14,224 bases of DNA from CAZDEK01 sp964504625 (GTDB lineage: Bacteria > Patescibacteriota > Saccharimonadia > CAILAD01 > GCA-016700035): assembly GCA_964504625.1 (NCBI GenBank), contig CAZDEK010000015.1, positions 1 through 14,224 on the forward strand. Direction: 5' to 3'. The position numbers were made by a program, and so were the translations under genes. Below, in pieces: positions 13,801 to 14,224 of this stretch; the first letter of the stretch is position 1, and each line of letters opens with the position of its first letter. The notes beneath the pieces are model-generated. The model had not been told where the DNA came from. It searched no databases and was given only the letters and a program-made list of their open reading frames with translations.

Positions 13801-14224
13801 ATGTCAGTACGTATAAACCTTCTTCCAGAAGCTAGAATGTTAACCATTAAGGCGAAGCAGACGCGTCGCTTGGTAACGATTATTTTGATTATAGTTTGCT
13901 CCAGTGTAGGCACGATTCTTGTAGTCTTGTTGCTGCTTTTGGCGGCTCGTAATATCCAATACGCAGCAAATAAAAATAAGATTGATGAGTTGAAGCAAAA
14001 TCTAGCTGCGAAACAAGCTGATCAGCAGGACATTGCTTGGTTTAATGCTGCGTTGCAAGAATCAGATAGCCTAAACAAGAATCGTATTCTTATCTCGCAG
14101 CTCTTTGGTTATCTCAACAATGCCAAGCCAGATGGGGTGACAATTGTAGATATTGGGGTTGATAAGGATTACAAGGTGAAGGCCAGTGTAAAAGCACAAG
14201 ACTATAACAATGTCGCACTCTACT
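13801..14224 (+). CDS. pilN: Type IV pilus inner-membrane protein PilN (3' end outside window)
   Basis: The first 141 residues are visible. The start MSVRINLLPEAR carries the INLLPE motif that inserts into PilM. It is followed by a basic stretch (KAKQTRR), one membrane helix (about residues 24-47), a probable coiled coil (about 50-85) and the beginning of the alpha/beta periplasmic-type domain (PDGVTIVDIGVDKDYKVKASV). This is the standard PilN layout. PilN pairs with PilO to form the alignment platform in the membrane. The ATG lies 4 nt after the pilM stop, so the genes are almost surely co-transcribed and probably translationally coupled. The family is usually 180-220 residues, so about a third is missing. 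pilO would be expected next. Confidence 0.92.
   Translation, partial: MSVRINLLPEARMLTIKAKQTRRLVTIILIIVCSSVGTILVVLLLLLAARNIQYAANKNKIDELKQNLAAKQADQQDIAWFNAALQESDSLNKNRILISQLFGYLNNAKPDGVTIVDIGVDKDYKVKASVKAQDYNNVALY

Noticed and set aside
1..14224. CRISPR array, tRNA, insertion sequence or phage genes
   Set aside because: I saw no regularly spaced direct repeats, tRNA-like cloverleaf, transposase motif or terminal inverted repeats in the window.

Overview
The window looks like a piece of a reduced-genome Candidate Phyla Radiation (Patescibacteria) chromosome, most likely Saccharibacteria (TM7) or a near relative. This is inferred from gene content: EF-P, YchF, a type IV pilus pilM-pilN pair, and two very large surface proteins with features I associate with this group. 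TGA is used as a stop codon (end of the 297-896 gene), and no long frame needs TGA read through. That argues against the Gracilibacteria/Absconditabacteria code. The lineage is not proven here.

Layout. Bases 1-276 are the C-terminal half of elongation factor P, cut by the window edge. A 199-aa orphan gene (297-896, +) follows, then convergently ychF (900-1976, -), a conserved ribosome-associated P-loop ATPase. The 101 bp between ychF and the next gene hold divergent promoters crossed by a 13-bp inverted repeat. Two tandem paralogous giants follow: gene A (2078-5905, 1275 aa) and gene B (5999-12691, 2230 aa). Together they fill about 74% of the window. The last part is the start of a type IV pilus assembly cluster: pilM (12741-13796) and, 4 nt later, pilN (13801 to the window edge).

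The giants are the centre of interest. Each has a short Lys/Pro-rich cytoplasmic tail, one membrane helix, a SurA/PrsA-like foldase region with a parvulin-like module lacking the usual histidines, a Pro/Asn linker ending in an Ala-x-Ala site, and a large cysteine-containing extracellular passenger. The passenger has aromatic-rich beta domains joined by polyproline, an NBR1-type Ig-like domain, a conserved PWLRxQNG segment and a C-terminal beta-solenoid-like region. B carries about 620 extra residues of repeated beta modules in mid-protein. My working model is a membrane-anchored adhesin or tip protein with a chaperone fused in cis, made beside the pilus genes and possibly cleaved after the chaperone. 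No system of this exact form is known to me; function is inference.

Regulation. A and B have matching promoters with an identical 15-mer over the -10 region, the same 17-bp spacer and the same distance to a CGCTTG element. ychF and pilM instead show extended -10 boxes (TGnTAnnnT) exactly 7 nt before the ATG, which suggests leaderless mRNAs. Shine-Dalgarno sequences are weak or absent throughout. No tRNA, rRNA, CRISPR array, insertion sequence or convincing intrinsic terminator was seen, and no gene-free stretch exceeds about 100 bases.
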